This document shows positions 31,997-32,401 of a stretch of DNA of 32,401 nt, piece after piece. Numbering within the stretch: the stretch's first letter is position 1; the number at the start of each line of letters is the position of its first letter. The notes beneath the pieces were generated by a model. It was not told the DNA's origin, made no database searches, and saw nothing but the letters and a program-made list of their open reading frames with translations. The translations under genes were made by a program, and so were the position numbers. The stretch comes from Sphingobacteriia bacterium (GTDB lineage Bacteria > Bacteroidota > Bacteroidia > Chitinophagales > Chitinophagaceae), in contig CANGTR010000019.1 in assembly GCA_947456855.1 (NCBI GenBank), positions 1-32,401 of the forward strand, given 5' to 3'.

Positions 31997-32401
31997 TATC
32001 AGCATTTCATTAAAAAATGCAGGAAAAAAGTTTAATAGAGAATGGATTTTCAAATCTCTTGATTATGAATTTAAGTATGGCAATGCTTATGCAATAACAG
32101 GATTTAACGGCAGCGGAAAATCTACCTTATTACAATGTATTGCAGGAAGCATGGCTTTATCAGAAGGAATGATAACCTACCAAAATGAACTTCAAAAAAG
32201 TATACCCGCAGAAATCATTTATCAAGAAATTGCCCTTTGTGCACCTTATCTAGAATTGGTGGAAGAAATGACTACCATCGAAATGCTTCAGTTTCATGCA
32301 AGTTTCAAGCCATTTCTTTCGTCCGTTTCAATACCTGAAATAATTGAAGTTATTGGCTTAGCGCGTGCAACAAATAAACAGATTCGCAATTTTAGCAGTG
32401 G
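31989..32401 (+). CDS. ABC transporter ATP-binding protein (partial, cut by the window end)
   Basis: The first 137 codons of an ABC ATPase. Walker A is GFNGSGKST, a Q-loop-like region lies near ALCAPYLELVEEMT, and the last residues NFSSG are the start of the ABC signature. The start at 31989 (MNDISISLKNAGKKF) overlaps lpxA; an in-frame ATG at 31983 would add two residues. The overlap suggests translational coupling with lpxA. The transported substrate cannot be read from the fragment, and the permease would lie beyond the window. Confidence 0.88.
   Translation, partial: MNDISISLKNAGKKFNREWIFKSLDYEFKYGNAYAITGFNGSGKSTLLQCIAGSMALSEGMITYQNELQKSIPAEIIYQEIALCAPYLELVEEMTTIEMLQFHASFKPFLSSVSIPEIIEVIGLARATNKQIRNFSS

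Overview
The window is AT-rich, gene-dense chromosomal DNA from a Bacteroidota bacterium, most likely of the Chitinophagaceae or a near relative. The evidence is the fused lpxC-fabZ gene, a PorX-type regulator, a secreted protease with a type IX secretion (T9SS) C-terminal sorting domain, eukaryote-like single-chain glycyl-tRNA synthetase, Bacteroidota-style promoters (TTTG ... TAnnTTTG) and the general lack of Shine-Dalgarno sequences. No plasmid, phage, CRISPR or insertion-sequence gene was seen. Almost everything is core or conserved metabolism.

Layout. 1-4100: the tail of an upstream gene, a shared two-way terminator, mfd (transcription-coupled repair) and a small probable lipoprotein, both on the minus strand. 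4183-8869: a 1269-residue secreted subtilisin-like protease with a T9SS tail, a strong terminator, and a ferredoxin/flavodoxin-NADP reductase. 8934-11323: minus-strand translation-quality cluster glyS, MazG-like pyrophosphohydrolase and dtd, with divergent arfB (ribosome rescue), a lipid/polysaccharide flippase and free-methionine sulfoxide reductase on the plus strand. 13881-14376: a 496-base gap holding a large foldback (about 335 bases) and the leader of a DEAD-box RNA helicase. 15702-21899: tRNA-Leu(TAG), trigger factor, a divergent patatin-like lipase, two complete clpP paralogues, clpX and a 53-residue unannotated small protein: a protein folding and turnover block. 22168-27175: minus-strand acyl-CoA dehydrogenase with a structured leader, a helix-hairpin-helix membrane protein, a PhnP-like metallo-hydrolase, a conserved 90-residue protein and porX. 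27383-32401: plus-strand HD hydrolase, lpxD, lpxC-fabZ, lpxA and the start of an ABC ATPase: lipid A synthesis.

How they work together. PorX regulates T9SS in this phylum and the protease carries the T9SS signal, so a regulator and a probable cargo are in the same window. Trigger factor, two ClpPs and ClpX handle nascent and damaged proteins. Dtd, GlyS and ArfB all guard translation. The lpx genes build the first steps of lipid A.

The least explained parts are non-coding: the foldback at 13892-14226, three heptamer repeat tracts next to start codons, a palindrome plus hairpin in the acyl-CoA dehydrogenase leader, and a terminator-like hairpin between a candidate promoter and the lpxC start. 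No clearly new multi-gene system was found. All calls come from reading the sequence; no database search was possible.
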